Shown here: one piece after another, positions 60,901 to 64,000 of the stretch
Numbering within the stretch: position 1 is the first letter of the stretch
How the letters are laid out: every line of letters starts with the position of its first letter
Source: Tetrahymena elliotti 4EA
Lineage: Eukaryota > Ciliophora > Oligohymenophorea > Hymenostomatida > Tetrahymenidae
NCBI GenBank assembly: GCA_000231825.2
Contig: JH720304.1
Coordinates: 1,062,580 to 1,126,579, forward strand
Length of the DNA: 64,000 nucleotides
Direction: 5' to 3'
Translations under genes and position numbers: made by a program
Notes under the pieces: generated by a model
The model's database searches: none
Seen by the model: the letters and a program-made list of their open reading frames with translations, nothing else
Told to the model about the DNA's origin: nothing

Positions 60901-62100
60901 TCAAATATTCCAAAAGAAGATTTGTCCATTAATATCATTAGAAGAGATGACATTCTTTTCAGTAGGGTAATATTAGAGGCAAATAATAGGGTTGGAATGA
61001 CCAAATTTAGATGTAGCTGATTGTATGGAATTTCTAAACATATTCTAAGCAGCCAAACCTACTCTATTTTAAGCAACTTTAAATGCTGTTTGATCGCTAC
61101 TTGCTTCAATGGTTTTGACTAACTTGATAGAATTTTGAGTAGACTCTATTTAAAGAAGGGAACCATCATAACATCCTGCTATTAAGGTATTATCATCTTT
61201 ATAAAGCAAACAAGAAGCTGGTAAACCTTTAAGGTTAAGAGGTGTTTCATTAATAGCAGCTTTTCCTTCAGGAGAAATAGTTATGTTAAATATGCTTGAA
61301 TTGTGTACAGAGAAAGTCAAAAGCTAGCCATTAGGTGAGAAAGCTAAAGAATCAATCCAACCACCTGTGAGGCTTTATGAGACTTCAATAATAGATTCAT
61401 AATAAGAGTCAAATAATGTAAACTTGCCTTTATACTCTGGATCTTCTTAATTCAATTGATCAATGTATAATTATTTGTATTAGTCTATTTCTTTCTAACT
61501 TTGCTTTTGTTCAATTAATTCATCTATGTGGCTCTAATAATTATTTTCAAGGTTCAAAGAAATAAGACGAACAGTGAAATCCATAGATCCAATTGCAATA
61601 GCCTTGGAGGAAGGATGGAAAGCAAGAGCAGAAATTGAACCTTTAGGACCCTTAATTGCAATTGTGCTCCACCAATTATTTTTTGTATCATAGTAACCAA
61701 TGTATGTCTTGTGATCACCACATCCAACTGCGAATTTCTTACCATTTGGACTCCAAACGCATCTATTGCAGCCTAATTTATTTTCACAAACTACAGATTA
61801 TTTAGTCCAATTTCCATTCTTATCTTAAGTCCAAACCAAAATAGATTTATCATGAGATGCACTCAAAAGCTAGTTATTTATGGAAAAGCTAAGACCAGAA
61901 ATAGTCTATGTGTGTTCCTTGAGTGAAGTTTTGTACTACCAAGTATTAACCTATCTAAAAGTATCTTTTTTTAAGCTATATATTTCAATGACATGAGATT
62001 TCTTTAATGAAACTGCACATAATGTACCATCAGGAGAAAAAGTATGGCAAACTACTCCTTCCTCCTTAAATATTTTATCAACTGCTGGAAACTCCTACAT
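60901..62100 (-). CDS. ARPC1: Arp2/3 complex subunit 1 (WD40)
   Basis: Intronless, 399 residues, start MQEFPAVDKIFKEEGVVCH at 62100, TGA 60901-60903. It is a WD40 propeller whose blade sequences are those of ARPC1: KEHTQTISGLSFSINNQLLS, SILVWTQDKNGNWTKQSVV, RCVWSPNGKKFAVGCGDHKT then YIGYYDTKNNWW, GSISALAFHPSSKAIAIGSM, GGWIDSLAFSPNGQLLTFSV, PASCLLYKDDNTLIAGCYD, and a final blade SNPIICLQYYPTEKNVISSN ending GQIFFWNI. The NNWW segment after blade 3 and GGWID in blade 5 are family-specific. ARPC1 sits in the Arp2/3 complex that nucleates branched actin in the cytoplasm, for example at phagosomes. There is an insert of about 45 residues after blade 4 (LIEQKQSQKEIDQYKQLYID), as other ARPC1 proteins also carry there. 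Confidence 0.93.
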
Positions 62101-64000
62101 TTCTTTCTATACACTACTATTATAAATAAATGATTCTAATTTTTATTAGAAATCTTTTTCCCTTTTACTTTTTTATTTATTTAATTTTTACTTGATGATA
62201 TAAAGATTTTTGTATCTTATTTAGTTCCTTCCTTATAAGACAGTAATCAGCAATAACTATTGATTTTTTTATTTATCTTGCCTTGGTGAATTATATGTAC
62301 ATGCATGCCACTTTACCAATAAAAATTTATATTGTTGCATAATGCTTAATTTGATTATCAAAAACCTTATTCTTTCTTTCCTGCTACTCATCTATTTATT
62401 TATTCCTTTTCTGACTACATTATTTCTTAACAAAAATTTCTTTTGATACACTTATTTCGGTCAATACTCTCTTGCCTTTTGATATTATTTTGCCTTAAAA
62501 TATTGTGCACAAATCAAACAATAAATAATTGATTTGAATAAATCTTCATCTCTCTATTAAATATTTTGATAATCCTCCAACTAATTTTCTTAATTTTTTT
62601 TCTCACTAATTCTAATTTATTTTAAGCAAAATTTAATCAAATACATTAATTTTTAAAAATCTTTTATATTTTTATTTCAATTTTAATTATTTTTATAAAT
62701 TTTTTCTTAAAAACTAAATAATCTTGAATTAAAATTTTTAATTATTTAAATTAAATTTTGAGAAATTGCTTTAAACATATATTTATACAACAAACTCAAA
62801 TAAGAGATGCAGTTTTTTGAGCAATATCTTCATTTAACATTAAAAATCTTTATTATTTTTAAAAATTAATTAACAATATTTGTTTCCAATTTAAAAAAGT
62901 TTAAAAATATTATTTTATAAAACATTCCTATTATTAAAATCGTAGCTAGATGTGAATACAATAATTGACTAAACCTTTAGGGTATAACACTATATATATA
63001 CCATAAATCCTCTATAAGAAACATGACCGAATTATGAGCGTGTTAAAATTTTTGATTATTTAATTTTAATTTAGGAAATAAAAAAATATATTTTTTTAAC
63101 AAGAATTAATAAATCAACATATTTGAAATTCAATAAAAATTATTCAAATTTAATCTAAAGTTAAAAAAATCTGATTAAGATAGATCAATAAGTTTTTATA
63201 TTCATACAACATTTTTTTATTTAATTTTAGCTTCATTATTAAGTTGAAATTTATTAGAAACTCAAAAAAACAATATTTTTCTAAAATTATATAATTTCTA
63301 ATCTGATAGTCATTATTTTATTTTATGTTAAAAATGTGTGTTCAATAATAGTAATAATCATCTCCATCTTCTAATGATAAATCAACTAATCTTTTTGCTT
63401 TTATTAGCATTGATCTTAATCTCTTTACGTCTTTTTCATCAATACTATTGTAGCTTTTAAAAAATTATAAAATTAATATTGAATAAAAAAAGTTTTAAGA
63501 GAGTGAGTAAAGCATATAAAAAAGTCAATAAAATCAGAAAATAAAATGAACAAAAGATTTAAATAAATATCGAGTAAACCAGACTAAATGAGTGAATCAG
63601 TTGCTTAAAAATTAACAAATAACTTATTCATTCATTCTAAAATATATAATTCATATCAAACATAATTTTTTACTCAAGAAGGGAAAGAGCCAAAGTTTAG
63701 AGATTAGAGCATTTAGCTAACTCTTATGCGCCTTCAATATTATTGTAACTTATTAAAAACCATAAAAATAAATATTGAATAAAGTAATATTAAAAGAGTA
63801 AGAGAAGCATAAAAATAAGAATAAAATTTGAAAGGAACTAATAAAACGTATGAATGAGTTAAAAAAATATAAAGTCAACTACCAACAAGTTAAATTAGTC
63901 AGTTAGCCACTTAAAAATTAAGTAAGAATTTAGTCATTCATTTGAATATGCATAGTTAATATTCAAACACATTTTTTACTCAAGAAGGTAAAGAGTCAAA
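62101..64000. other. Intergenic with a tandem repeat at the right edge
   Basis: 1.9 kb of AT-rich DNA upstream of ARPC1. The last 560 bp are a two-unit tandem repeat running off the window. No gene was found. Confidence 0.55.
63440..64000. repeat. Tandem repeat of about 300 bp, truncated by window end
   Basis: TTTTTTACTCAAGAAGG then AAAGAG-CAAA occurs at about 63667 and again at about 63971. Upstream partners (TATTGTA-CTT then ATATTGAATAAA) occur near 63447 and 63741. The period is about 295-305 bp. The unit contains the inverted copy (63692-63720) of the repeat core found at 59-60 kb. Confidence 0.65.

Overview
The window reads as macronuclear DNA of a ciliate with the Tetrahymena-type genetic code. 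Long reading frames stay open only if TAA and TAG are read as glutamine and TGA is the sole stop. The DNA is extremely AT-rich, introns are short (about 46-100 nt, GT..AG, AT-rich), intergenic stretches are very AT-rich and largely featureless, and coding parts are recognisably richer in G+C. With that code I could close 14 intron-aware gene models whose exon lengths sum to whole codons, plus one tRNA and one F-BAR/Munc13 locus whose middle join is uncertain. The exact species cannot be fixed from sequence reading alone.

Layout. 0-9.7 kb: a secreted two-Kazal protein (-), a 920-residue ciliate two-TM protein (+), a 393-residue unknown (-), then tRNA-Asn(GTT). 9.9-16.4 kb: a multi-TM unknown (+) followed by about 4.8 kb of broken leucine-rich-repeat-like and Q-rich coding pieces (+). 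16.3-24.3 kb: an ML-domain (NPC2/MD-2-like) secreted lipid-binding protein (-), then an F-BAR module directly followed, in the same orientation and in compatible splice phase, by a Munc13-like module (+). 24.6-30.2 kb: UFL1, the E3 ligase for UFM1 (-), and a 558-residue SLC22-like MFS transporter (-) with a hairpin-like insertion in one intron. 33-39.6 kb: a coiled-coil unknown (+), a TPR protein (+) and a PRELI/MSF1-family protein (+). 41.7-50.1 kb: a large cytoskeletal-looking unknown (-), a multi-TM RING-finger protein (-) and a tubby protein (-). 51.8-57.6 kb: a PlsC/LPCAT-type acyltransferase (-) and a 9-exon VHS-GAT clathrin adaptor (-). 60.9-62.1 kb: ARPC1 (-). The remaining DNA is long intergenic sequence holding several low-copy repeats and two TIR-bearing MITE-like elements.

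How the genes relate. There is no operon logic, as expected for a ciliate: each gene has its own flanks. Several genes do touch membrane traffic and lipid handling: F-BAR/Munc13, VHS-GAT adaptor, tubby, PRELI, ML protein, acyltransferase and ARPC1 (actin branching). The F-BAR/Munc13 locus is the most interesting, because it may encode a membrane-curvature module fused to a vesicle-priming module. No CRISPR, phage or bacterial elements are visible. All protein calls come from reading translations by eye, without database searches.
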